From Phenylobacterium sp. (GTDB lineage Bacteria; Pseudomonadota; Alphaproteobacteria; Caulobacterales; Caulobacteraceae), in the NCBI GenBank assembly GCA_028290925.1, contig JAQGIX010000349.1, positions 1 through 10,448 of the forward strand: a stretch of DNA of 10,448 bases. Reading direction: 5' to 3'. Shown piece after piece: positions 1 through 6,285 of this stretch. The position numbers and the translations under genes were made by a program. Positions within the stretch are counted from its first letter, which is position 1, and every line of letters starts with the position of its first letter. A model generated the notes under the pieces. It was given only the letters and a program-made list of their open reading frames with translations. It ran no database searches and was not told where the DNA came from.

Positions 1-807
1 CACCAGCTTGGCGATCTCCGGCACGGCGTATGCGCCGGTCGCCGCCGGATCGCCCGGCCCGTTGGACAGCAAGACCCCGTCCGGCTTGCGCGCCAGGATG
101 TCCTCGGCGCTGGTCGAAGCCGGCACCTCGGTCGCGCGCGCGCCCACCGAGGTCAGGGCCCGCAGGATGTTGCGCTTGACGCCGTAGTCGACGACCACGA
201 CCTCGTATTTCGGCGGGCCCGGCCTGGCGTAGCCCTCGCCCCAGGCCCACAGGCCTTCCTCCCAGACGAACGGCTGCAGGCACGACGCGTCCTTGGCGAG
301 GTCTAGGCCCACCAGGCCCGTCCAGGCCTTGGCCTTGGCGACCAGGGCGTCGAGGTCGAACGCGCCGTCCGGGTCGTGGGCGATCACCCCGTGCGGCATG
401 CCGTGCTCGCGGATGGTCCGGGTCAGCGCCCGGGTGTCGACGCCCGACAGGCCGATCACGCCGCGCCGGGTCATCCAGGTCGCCAGGTCCACGTCGGCGC
501 GCCAGTTCGCCGGCTTGGTCGGCAGGTCGCGGAAGATCGCGCCCCGGGCCGCCGTGGTCGCCGAGCCCGAGACCTGCTCCAGGTCCTCGAGGTTGACGCC
601 GACATTGCCCACGTGCGGGAAGGTGAAGGTGATGATCTGCGCCATGTAGGAGGGATCGGTCAGGATCTCCTGGTAGCCGGTCATGGCGGTGTTGAAGCAG
701 ACCTCGCCCACCGCCTCGCCCACCGCGCCGACGCCGATCCCCTGCAGCACCGTCCCGTCCGCCAGGGCCAGCACGCCGGTTACGCCGGGCAATAGATCGC
801 GGCTCAT
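1..807 (-). CDS. carA: carbamoyl-phosphate synthase small subunit (partial, 3' end off window)
   Basis: This is the glutamine amidotransferase subunit of carbamoyl-phosphate synthase. It releases ammonia from glutamine for the large subunit CarB, which makes carbamoyl phosphate in the cytosol for pyrimidine and arginine synthesis. The visible 269 residues start MSRDLLPGVTGVLALADG and contain the CarA N-terminal domain, with VCFNTAMTGYQEILTDPSY (about 37-54), TFPHVGNVGVN (62-72) and RGVIGLSGVDTRALTR (115-130). The class I amidotransferase domain starts near 201 (YEVVVVDYGVKRNILRAL), with LLSNGPGDP at 246-254. The catalytic Cys and His/Glu region lies beyond the window edge. The start at 807 is supported by AAGGAG eight bases upstream (816-821) and by the usual CarA N-terminal length. 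The gene is divergent from the DUF1272 gene and has its own promoter and a terminator-like leader hairpin. The family call is very secure. Confidence 0.97.
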   Translation of the reverse strand, partial: MSRDLLPGVTGVLALADGTVLQGIGVGAVGEAVGEVCFNTAMTGYQEILTDPSYMAQIITFTFPHVGNVGVNLEDLEQVSGSATTAARGAIFRDLPTKPANWRADVDLATWMTRRGVIGLSGVDTRALTRTIREHGMPHGVIAHDPDGAFDLDALVAKAKAWTGLVGLDLAKDASCLQPFVWEEGLWAWGEGYARPGPPKYEVVVVDYGVKRNILRALTSVGARATEVPASTSAEDILARKPDGVLLSNGPGDPAATGAYAVPEIAKLV

Positions 808-841
808 GAGGCGGGCTCCTTCAGGTGACGGGCAGGGTCGC

Positions 842-874
842 AAAAAGGCGGGCCAGGGAGAACCCCCGCCCGCC
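842..874 (-). terminator. terminator-like hairpin in the carA leader (possible attenuator)
   Basis: Read on the minus strand, GGCGGGC (868-874) pairs perfectly with GCCCGCC (847-853), with a G-rich/C-rich inner part that can pair further, and is followed directly by TTTTT (842-846). This is the form of an intrinsic terminator. It lies downstream of the predicted carA promoter and 20 bases before the Shine-Dalgarno, with no minus-strand gene upstream that it could end. That suggests conditional termination in the carA leader. No leader peptide rich in a particular codon was found between promoter and hairpin. Confidence 0.55.
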
Positions 875-889
875 GAACAAACGGCTGCG

Positions 890-918
890 TAGCTAGTGAG
901 TCGCACAAGCCCGGTCAA
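890..918 (-). promoter_or_regulatory. predicted sigma70-type promoter of carA
   Basis: On the minus strand TTGACC (913-918) is followed after exactly 17 bases by TAGCTA (890-895), a good match to a housekeeping promoter. It lies 83 bases upstream of the carA start. Transcription would begin near 882-886. A GANTC methylation site (898-902) lies in the spacer. Placement is inferred from consensus only. Confidence 0.6.
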
Positions 919-940
919 TGCGGCGCGCGGCCCATTGAAC

Positions 941-970
941 CACGAACCCACACGAACACACACGGACACG
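941..970. repeat. three 10-bp direct repeats in helical phase
   Basis: Positions 941-950, 951-960 and 961-970 read CACGAACCCA, CACGAACACA and CACGGACACG: three adjacent copies of a CACGRAC unit, each one helical turn apart. They lie 23-52 bases upstream of the carA -35 element, in the carA/DUF1272 divergent region. Such phased half-sites can bind a regulator cooperatively, but similar simple repeats also occur in non-coding DNA without known function. Confidence 0.5.
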
Positions 971-1004
971 CTCTGCGAGCGCCCCGTCGAGCCTGGGCGA
1001 CACC

Positions 1005-1038
1005 TGCGGCGAATAGGCCGCAAACGCCGGGCCGGCGT
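1005..1038. repeat. two adjacent inverted repeats upstream of the DUF1272 gene
   Basis: TGCGGC (1005-1010) and GCCGCA (1017-1022) form a 6-bp stem with a 6-base loop. One base later ACGCCGG-G-CCGGCGT (1024-1038) is a perfect 15-bp palindrome with one central base. Both lie 52-85 bases upstream of the DUF1272 start. No T-tract follows, so they are not evident terminators. They may be operator or leader structures, or chance in GC-rich DNA. Confidence 0.35.
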
Positions 1039-1089
1039 CCTTGCCGCGCGGACCGTGCTCTGGCCCTATCGAGCCAGGAGGAGGCCCCC

Positions 1090-1335
1090 ATGCTCGCCCT
1101 GCGCCCCAACTGCGAATGCTGCGACCGCGATCTGCCGGCCGACAGCGCCGACGCCCGCATCTGTACCTTCGAATGCACCTTCTGCGCCGACTGCGCGGAG
1201 ACCCGCCTGGGCGGCGCCTGCCCCAACTGCGGTGGGAACTTCTCAGTCCGCCCGATCCGCCCGGCCCACCTGCTCGAGCGCCATCCCGCCTCCACCGAGC
1301 GGGTGACCAAGCCTCACAAGGCCTGCGCCGCCTGA
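1090..1335 (+). CDS. DUF1272 family cysteine-rich protein
   Basis: A small 81-residue protein of the DUF1272 family, whose function is unknown. The N-terminal LRPNCECCDRDLP, the central CTFECTFCADC and the following CPNCGGNF are the family hallmarks. Ten cysteines are present (8, 10, 11, 25, 29, 32, 35, 44, 47, 79), arranged as CxC/CxxC pairs suited to binding zinc like a short treble-clef or ribbon fold. The metal binding is inferred from the pattern. The start is well supported by AGGAGG (1076-1081) eight bases before the ATG. There is no signal peptide or membrane segment, so it is probably cytosolic. It is divergent from carA, and its last 22 bases overlap the 3' end of the minus-strand PAS/receiver gene. 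Confidence 0.88.
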   Translation: MLALRPNCECCDRDLPADSADARICTFECTFCADCAETRLGGACPNCGGNFSVRPIRPAHLLERHPASTERVTKPHKACAA

Positions 1336-2477
1336 GGGTTGACGGCCGCCTCCAGCGCCGCGATCAGCTCCTCGGCCTTGATCGGCTTGCCGATGTGGCC
1401 GTCGGCGCCGGCCGCGGCGCTGGCCCTGCGGTCCTGCGGCGAGGTGTTGGCTGAGAGCACCAGGATCGGGGTCGCCGGCCGGGCCGTGCGGCGTTCCTCG
1501 TCGCGGATGGCGCGGATCGCGGCGATCCCGTCCATCACCGGCATCCGGAGGTCCATGAGGATCACGTCGAAGGTCGCGGCCCGCCAGGCCTCCACGGCGG
1601 CGGCGCCATCGTTCACCGACACCACCTGCACGCCGGCGGCGGCCAGCATCAGCTCGATCACCTTGCGGTTGGTGGGATTGTCGTCGGCGGCCAGCACCCG
1701 CAGGCTCCAGCCCGGCGCCTCCACCGAGGCCGGCGAGGACGCCGGCCCGCCCTCGGCCGCCAGGTTCGCCTCGCCATAGTCCAGCAAGCCGCTCACCAGC
1801 TGCTGCAACACATCGGCGGAGGCCCGGATGTCGGCCACCAGGGCCGCTTGGTTGGCGTCCAGCGGTGTGGCCTCCAGCGCCTGGGCGAGGCCCAGCACCC
1901 CGTTCAGCGGCGTGCGCAGCTCGTGGCTCATGTCGGCCAGGAATTCGGTCTTGGCCCGGTTGGCGGCCTCGGCGTGGGCCAGGGCCTGGGCCAGCGCCTG
2001 GGCCTGGCGCTTCATCTCGGTGATGTCGACCCGCAGCCCGATGGTCCCGCCGTCGGAGGTCCGTCGGTCCTCGATCAGCAGCCAGCGGCCGTCGGCCACC
2101 TGCTGCTCGTGCCGGGCGCCGTTGGCGGAGGCGAGCTGCTCCATCCGCGCCGCCAGCCAGGCCTCCTCGCGGCCGATGGCGTCGGGGTAGTCGCCGCGCC
2201 GCACGCCCTCGCGCAGGGTGTCGATCAGCCGGAGCCCCGGCCGGAACAGGTCGGACGAGCCGTGGTAGATCTCCGCGTAGCGCTGGTTCCACAGGATGTA
2301 GCGCCCCTCGGGGTCGAGGAAGACCACGCCCTCCGGTATCGCCTCGATGGCGTCGCGCAGCCGCTCGCGGGCCAGCTGCGCCTCGGCCTCGGCGTCCTGG
2401 AGCGCCCCGCGCCCCAGTCGCCGCGCCAGCCCGCGCCAGACCTTCGCCGCCCCGCTGAAGATGCCACCCGTCGTCAT
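1314..2477 (-). CDS. PAS-HisKA-receiver protein lacking the ATPase (CA) domain
   Basis: A 387-residue two-component protein without membrane segments, so a cytosolic sensor. A short coiled stretch (27-42) leads to a PAS domain (about 40-150, IPEGVVFLDPEGRYILWNQR). The HisKA dimerisation domain (about 174-235) has the phospho-acceptor H185 in MSHELRTPLNG and both helices. A 22-residue Ala/Pro/Ser linker leads directly to a receiver domain (258-379) with D265/D266, phospho-acceptor D309 (LMDLRMPVMDG), S342 and K364 (GKPI). The HATPase region (N, G1 and G2 boxes, usually about 110-130 residues between HisKA and receiver) is absent. It cannot autophosphorylate as it stands, so it may be a phosphotransfer partner or an inactive derivative of a hybrid kinase. 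The start at 2477 has AAGGA nine bases upstream, and the open frame further upstream lacks domain sequence and runs into the divergent HAD gene. Confidence 0.9.
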   Translation of the reverse strand: MTTGGIFSGAAKVWRGLARRLGRGALQDAEAEAQLARERLRDAIEAIPEGVVFLDPEGRYILWNQRYAEIYHGSSDLFRPGLRLIDTLREGVRRGDYPDAIGREEAWLAARMEQLASANGARHEQQVADGRWLLIEDRRTSDGGTIGLRVDITEMKRQAQALAQALAHAEAANRAKTEFLADMSHELRTPLNGVLGLAQALEATPLDANQAALVADIRASADVLQQLVSGLLDYGEANLAAEGGPASSPASVEAPGWSLRVLAADDNPTNRKVIELMLAAAGVQVVSVNDGAAAVEAWRAATFDVILMDLRMPVMDGIAAIRAIRDEERRTARPATPILVLSANTSPQDRRASAAAGADGHIGKPIKAEELIAALEAAVNPQAAQAL

Positions 2478-2610
2478 CGGCGCGCATCCTTGACGGCAAA
2501 CCGCCGGGAAAAGGTGAACGCGGCGTACCGGATTACAACTCCAGGTCGGGCGCCGCAGGATTGGGCGCCGACCGCGCACCTCTGACTTCGAACGCGGCGG
2601 CCGGCCTGCT

Positions 2611-3318
2611 ATGAGCGGCTCCATGCGCATCACCACGGTCGGCTTGGACGCCGACGACACCCTCTGGCACAACGAATCGATCTTCCGCCTGACGCAGGAC
2701 CGGTTCCGCGCCCTGATGGCCGAGGTCGCCGCCGCCGACGCCCTGGACGCCAGGCTCGCCGAGGTCGAGCGGCGCAACCTCGCCCTCTATGGCTACGGGG
2801 TGAAGGGCTTCACCCTGTCGATGATCGAGACGGCCATGGAGATCACCGAGGCCAAGGCCCCGGCGCGGATCATCGCCGACATCCTGGCCGCCGGCCGCGA
2901 GATGCTGACCCATCCGGTCGAGCCCCTGCCGGGCGTCCGGCCCGCGCTGGCCGACCTCGCAAAGGACTACCGCCTGGTGCTGATCACCAAGGGCGACCTC
3001 CTGCACCAGGAGCAGAAGCTGGCCGCCTCGGGCCTCGGCGAGCTGTTCGCCGCCGTGGAGATCGTCAGCGAGAAGGACGCCTCCACCTACAGCCGCGTCT
3101 TCGCCCGCTACGGCACGGGCGCGGGTGAGGCCGCCATGTGCGGCAACTCCCTGCGCTCCGACGTCCTGCCGGCCCTGGAGGCCGGAGCCTACGCCGCCCA
3201 CGTCCCCTATCCGCTGACCTGGGCCCACGAGCTGGCCGAGGCGCCGGTGGGCCACCCCAGGTTCGCCGAGCTGCCGTCGATTTCGGCGCTGCCGGAGTGG
3301 GTGAGGGGGCTTAGCTAA
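2611..3318 (+). CDS. HAD-family hydrolase
   Basis: A 235-residue haloacid-dehalogenase superfamily protein, probably a small-molecule phosphatase. The substrate cannot be told from the sequence. Motif I is DADDTLW, with nucleophile D13, acid/base D15 and T17. Motif II is T126 in LITKGD, motif III K155 in VSEKDAS, and motif IV GNSLRSDVLPALEAG with D184 binding magnesium. All catalytic residues are present. The helical cap lies between motifs I and II (about 25-100), as in the C1-capped group. No signal or membrane segment is seen. The start is uncertain: the ATG at 2611 and another at 2623 (MRITTVGLDADD) are in frame, and neither has a good Shine-Dalgarno. The gene is divergent from the PAS/receiver gene (133 bp between starts) and precedes the ECF41 operon. 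HAD proteins are not a fixed part of ECF41 loci. Confidence 0.9.
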   Translation: MSGSMRITTVGLDADDTLWHNESIFRLTQDRFRALMAEVAAADALDARLAEVERRNLALYGYGVKGFTLSMIETAMEITEAKAPARIIADILAAGREMLTHPVEPLPGVRPALADLAKDYRLVLITKGDLLHQEQKLAASGLGELFAAVEIVSEKDASTYSRVFARYGTGAGEAAMCGNSLRSDVLPALEAGAYAAHVPYPLTWAHELAEAPVGHPRFAELPSISALPEWVRGLS

Positions 3319-3326
3319 CCGACGCG

Positions 3327-3355
3327 TTCCCCTGACGGCCGAAAACTGAGGGGAA
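3327..3355. repeat. inverted repeat abutting the ECF41 -35 element
   Basis: TTCCCCT (3327-3333) and AGGGGAA (3349-3355) are perfect 7-bp arms around 15 bases. The right arm ends one base before the TGTCACA -35 element. No T-run follows on the plus strand, which argues against a typical terminator of the HAD gene. An operator touching the promoter is the other reading. Confidence 0.4.
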
Positions 3356-3382
3356 TGTCACAACCACCTCCGCTCCCTCGTC
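3356..3382 (+). promoter_or_regulatory. predicted ECF41-dependent promoter
   Basis: TGTCACA (3356-3362), 16 bases, then CGTC (3379-3382). This spacing and both boxes fit the target promoter known for ECF41 sigma factors. It lies 32 bases upstream of the first gene of an operon that itself encodes an ECF41 sigma factor, so the match is expected from autoregulation and is unlikely to be chance. Transcription would start near 3389. The Shine-Dalgarno GGAGG (3402-3406) follows. Confidence 0.8.
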
Positions 3383-3414
3383 CTCGTCTCTGAAACCACC
3401 CGGAGGCGGCAAGT

Positions 3415-3828
3415 ATGGTTCGTGTCCTCGCCTGGCTCCAGGCCGCGTTGCTGAGCGCCAACGGCCTGGCCATGCTGTTCGCCGGCGCCTGGTGGTACGG
3501 CGTGGTCCCGGGCGTCACGGCGACCGGACCCTACAATCCGCACTTCGTCCGCGACATCGGCGCGGCCTATCTGGTGGCGGGGGTGAGCCACGCGGCCTTT
3601 GCGCTCAGGCCCCGCCACGCCTGGCCGGCGCTTGCCGCCGCGGCCGCCTTCCTCACCCTGCACGCCGCCATCCACGTCTTCGACGCGGTCTGCGGGACCC
3701 GCCCGCTGCAGGACGCCGCCCGCGACGTCGCCGGCATCTACCTCCCCACCCTCATCGCGCTCGGCCTCGCGCTGACGCAGGCCCGGCCCAGCCACAAGGA
3801 GATGCGCCATGCTCAAAGCCATGCTTAG
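3415..3828 (+). CDS. four-helix integral membrane protein, first gene of the ECF41 operon
   Basis: A 137-residue hydrophobic protein of unknown function. Four membrane segments are visible: about 5-30 (ending AMLFAGAWWYGVVPG), 46-63 (DIGAAYLVAGVSHAAFAL), 69-91 and 104-121. The loop NPHFVRDIGAAYLVAG is conserved in small inner-membrane proteins of this type as far as I recall, but I cannot give a family name with certainty. The start is set by GGAGG eight bases upstream. The last 20 bases overlap the next gene, whose Shine-Dalgarno lies inside this frame, so the two are translationally coupled. Position right behind the ECF41 promoter suggests it is a target of, and possibly an envelope partner for, the sigma factor's system. 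This is inferred. Confidence 0.75.
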   Translation: MVRVLAWLQAALLSANGLAMLFAGAWWYGVVPGVTATGPYNPHFVRDIGAAYLVAGVSHAAFALRPRHAWPALAAAAAFLTLHAAIHVFDAVCGTRPLQDAARDVAGIYLPTLIALGLALTQARPSHKEMRHAQSHA

Positions 3829-4360
3829 CCGTTGGATCGACGGCTTCGAGAAGACCTGGGGCTATGACGCCGGCTACATGCGCTATGTGCTGGGCGCCGC
3901 CCCGGCGAGCCTCCTGAAGTTCTCCTTCGTGGCCGGCGTCGTCGACCGCAAGGCTGCCCCGGCCGGCGCCCTGGCCGCCGCCGGCCTCGCCGGGACGCTG
4001 GCCGAGGATTGCGGCCCCTGCACCCAGATCTCGGTCGACATGGCCGCCGCAGGCGGCGTGGAGCCCGAGGTGCTGCGCGCCATCCTGGCCGGCGACGAGG
4101 CCGCCATGGGCGAGGACGCAGCGCTCGCCTGGCGCTTCGCCCGCGCCAGCCTGGCCCGCGACATGGCCGCCGCCGATCCTTTGCGCGACGAAATCGTCCG
4201 CCGCTGGGGCCCCAAGGGGCTCACCGCCATCGCCCTGCAGCTCACCGGGGCGCGGATGTATCCGACACTGAAATACGCCCTGGGCTACGGCAAGGCCTGC
4301 TCAAAGGTCGTGGTGGCCGGCGTCGCGACCCCGGTCGCCCGCGTGGCGATGGCGGCCTAA
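3809..4360 (+). CDS. carboxymuconolactone decarboxylase / AhpD-like family protein
   Basis: A 183-residue protein resembling the CMD/AhpD alkylhydroperoxidase-like superfamily. The core motif is AEDCGPCTQISVDMA with the redox pair C68 and C71, in an alanine-rich helical context, followed by helices around 84-122 and 126-165. In AhpD itself the pattern is CxxCxxxH. Here the position of the His is S75, so peroxidase or proton-relay chemistry of the classic kind is doubtful, while a thiol/disulfide role remains possible. AAGGAG (3796-3801) seven bases before the ATG supports the start. It overlaps the membrane-protein gene upstream and ends 4 bases before the sigma factor gene. CMD proteins are the typical genomic partners of ECF41 sigma factors, which supports both calls. 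A small-molecule oxidative or dehalogenating function is conceivable, but the substrate is unknown. Confidence 0.82.
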   Translation: MLKAMLSRWIDGFEKTWGYDAGYMRYVLGAAPASLLKFSFVAGVVDRKAAPAGALAAAGLAGTLAEDCGPCTQISVDMAAAGGVEPEVLRAILAGDEAAMGEDAALAWRFARASLARDMAAADPLRDEIVRRWGPKGLTAIALQLTGARMYPTLKYALGYGKACSKVVVAGVATPVARVAMAA

Positions 4361-4364
4361 GCTC

Positions 4365-5252
4365 GTGCGGATGGACGCCGTCCGCATCGCCGAGTTCGAG
4401 GGTGAGCGCCCGCGCCTCAAGCGGCTGGCCTATCGCATGCTGGGCTCCGTCGCCGAGGCCGACGATGTGGTCCAGGAGACCTGGCTGCGCTGGACCCGTG
4501 CGCCGGACGACGTCGCTGATCCCGCGGCCTGGCTGGTGCGCGCCGCCACGCGCCTGGCCATCGACCATCTGCGGGTCGCGAAGGCCGAGCGGGCGGCCTA
4601 TCGGGGGCCGTGGCTGCCCGAACCGCTGGTCGAGCCGCTAGACGCCCTGGGCGGCGGCGATCCGGTGGAGCGGGCGGAGGATGTCTCCGTGGCCTTCCTC
4701 CTGGCGCTGGAGCGGCTCTCGCCCCTGGAGCGGGCGGTGTTCCTGCTGCACGACGTGTTCGACGAGGACTACGCCGCCGTCGCCGAGACTCTCGGCCGGA
4801 CCGAAGCCGCCGTGCGCCAGCTGGCCACCCGGGCGCGTGAGCACGTCCAGACCGCCCGTCCGCGCTTCTCGATCAGCGCCGAGAAGGCCGTCGAGCTCGC
4901 CCAGGCCTTCCTGGCCGCCTCCGCCCGGAACGACGTCTCCGCACTCTCGGCGCTGCTGGCCGAGGACGCGGTCTTGGTCTCCGACGGCGGCGGCAAGCGC
5001 AAGGCCGCCCTGCGGGTGATGGTCGGCCGCGACGACGTCCTGCGCCTGCTCGAGGGGCTGCGCTGGCGGGGCGGCGGTCTGGGAACGATCGAGTGGATGT
5101 CGCTGGTCTGGATCAACGGCGCGCCCGGCCTCGTGCTGCAGTTCTCGGACGGACCGGCGACGCTCGCCGTCGAGCCCGATGCCGATGGCCGCATCTCGGC
5201 GATCTACCTGGTGCGCAACCCCGACAAGCTCGGCCACCTGCTAGGCGCCTGA
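4365..5252 (+). CDS. ECF41-group RNA polymerase sigma factor with fused SnoaL-like domain
   Basis: A 295-residue extracytoplasmic-function sigma factor. Region sigma2 spans about 8-75 (RLAYRMLGSVAEADDVVQET, then AAWLVRAATRLAIDHLR). The linker carries the ECF41 signature WLPEP (83-87). Sigma4 spans about 108-160 (LERLSPLERAVFLLHDVF, then AAVAETLGRTEAAVRQLATRAREH). A SnoaL/NTF2-like domain covers about 175-292, with DGGGK at 207-211 and NPDKL at 285-289. In ECF41 proteins this C-terminal domain replaces a separate anti-sigma factor: it contacts the core and controls activity. The start is GTG 4365 or ATG 4371. No clear Shine-Dalgarno is present, fitting coupling to the CMD gene that ends at 4360. 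The predicted ECF41 promoter at 3356-3382 implies that it transcribes its own operon. The signal sensed is unknown. Confidence 0.95.
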   Translation: MRMDAVRIAEFEGERPRLKRLAYRMLGSVAEADDVVQETWLRWTRAPDDVADPAAWLVRAATRLAIDHLRVAKAERAAYRGPWLPEPLVEPLDALGGGDPVERAEDVSVAFLLALERLSPLERAVFLLHDVFDEDYAAVAETLGRTEAAVRQLATRAREHVQTARPRFSISAEKAVELAQAFLAASARNDVSALSALLAEDAVLVSDGGGKRKAALRVMVGRDDVLRLLEGLRWRGGGLGTIEWMSLVWINGAPGLVLQFSDGPATLAVEPDADGRISAIYLVRNPDKLGHLLGA

Positions 5253-5313
5253 AGCCGGCTTGCGTCGCCCGCCGGGGCGCCGCAGAACCCAGGCCTGCCC
5301 CGCGGAGCCCCGT

Positions 5314-6285
5314 TTGACCCGGATCGTCTACTGCATCTACTCGGCCGGGGGGCTGCAGGGCGGGCACAAGATGATCCTGCGCCATGTCGAGACCCTGCGG
5401 GACCTCGGCTTCGACGCCGTCGCCTACACCGGCGAGAAGAACACCCTGCCCAGCTGGTTCGAGCATCGCGCCCCGGTGATCCGCGGCAGCGCCATCCGCG
5501 CGGCCAGCGACATCGTGGTGGCGCCGGACGACGCCTTCAGCGCCCTGCGCGAGCTCGCCGCCCTGAAGCTGCAGCCGCTGGTCTTCGTGCAGAACCACTA
5601 CAACTTCGTCCGTTTCTCGCTGGAGATCATGGAGCTGTTCCCGGCGGAGCGCGCCCCGTCCTTCCTCGCCATCGGGCCGAGCGTCGCCGCCACGCTGCGG
5701 CGGCTCTATCCGCAGGCGGCGATCGAGACGATCCGCAGCTTCGCCGACGAGCGGCTCTTCCGGCCGGCCGATGCGGCGCCGCGGGGCGTCGCGCTCGTGC
5801 CCCGCAAGCGGCCGCGCGAGGCCGAGGCGATCCGCCACCTGTTCGGCAAGCTGCATCCCCGACACGCCGACCTGCCGTGGCGCACCTTGGAGACGGTCAG
5901 CGAAACCGAGATGGCCGAGGCGCTGCGCGCTTCGAGCCTGTTCCTCAGCCTCAGCCTGCACGAGGGCCTGGGCATGACCCCGCTGGAGGCCATGGCGTCA
6001 GGCTGCCTCTGCGCGGGCTTCACCGGGATCGGCGGCCGCGACTACGCCACGCCGGACAACGGCTTCTGGGTCGATGAGGACGATTTCGAGGCCGCGACCG
6101 AGGCGCTGACCCGCGCCGCCGACCTGGCGGCCAGCGGCGGCCCGGAGCTCCAGCGCCGCCTCGAAGCGGGCTACGAGACCGCCCGCGCCTGGTCCTACGC
6201 CGCCTTCCGCCGCGAGCTGGAAGAGGTCTGGATGCGCCTGGCCCCGCAGGCGCGGTGCGGCGACGGACCGCTGGGGCCGCCATGA
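5314..6285 (+). CDS. GT4-type glycosyltransferase, copy 1
   Basis: A 323-residue GT-B fold glycosyltransferase. The N-terminal half has the acceptor-side loop AGGLQGGHKMILRHVETLRD (11-30). The C-terminal donor domain has LVPRKRP (161-167), SETEMAEALRASSLFLSLS (196-214) and the family motif E217-x7-E225 (EGLGMTPLE), followed by AMASGCLCAGFTGIGGRDY. Nucleotide-sugar donor and acceptor cannot be read from the sequence, and no membrane segment or signal is seen. I place the start at TTG 5314 because the resulting N-terminus (MTRIVYCIYS) aligns with the ATG start of copy 2, and GGAG lies six bases upstream. An in-frame TTG at 5260 would add unrelated residues. The gene begins 61 bases after the ECF41 sigma gene with no clear terminator between, so co-transcription is possible. 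Its stop overlaps the start of copy 2. Confidence 0.88.
   Translation: MTRIVYCIYSAGGLQGGHKMILRHVETLRDLGFDAVAYTGEKNTLPSWFEHRAPVIRGSAIRAASDIVVAPDDAFSALRELAALKLQPLVFVQNHYNFVRFSLEIMELFPAERAPSFLAIGPSVAATLRRLYPQAAIETIRSFADERLFRPADAAPRGVALVPRKRPREAEAIRHLFGKLHPRHADLPWRTLETVSETEMAEALRASSLFLSLSLHEGLGMTPLEAMASGCLCAGFTGIGGRDYATPDNGFWVDEDDFEAATEALTRAADLAASGGPELQRRLEAGYETARAWSYAAFRRELEEVWMRLAPQARCGDGPLGPP

Noticed and set aside
921..941. Short peptide MGRAPH as a carA leader peptide
   Set aside because: It lies upstream of the predicted promoter, so it would not be in the leader RNA, and has no codon run for arginine-type attenuation.
915..1310. 131-codon open frame on the minus strand over the carA upstream region and DUF1272
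   Set aside because: It is antisense to a well supported gene and runs across a promoter region; low-complexity Arg/Ala/Ser composition typical of a GC-rich shadow frame.
2478..2777. Longer start for the PAS/receiver protein at 2777
   Set aside because: The extra 100 residues carry no domain and would overlap the divergent HAD gene; a start with Shine-Dalgarno exists at 2477.
2533..3255. 240-codon minus-strand frame opposite the HAD gene
   Set aside because: Glycine/arginine-rich composition without motifs; the plus strand has all four HAD motifs in frame.
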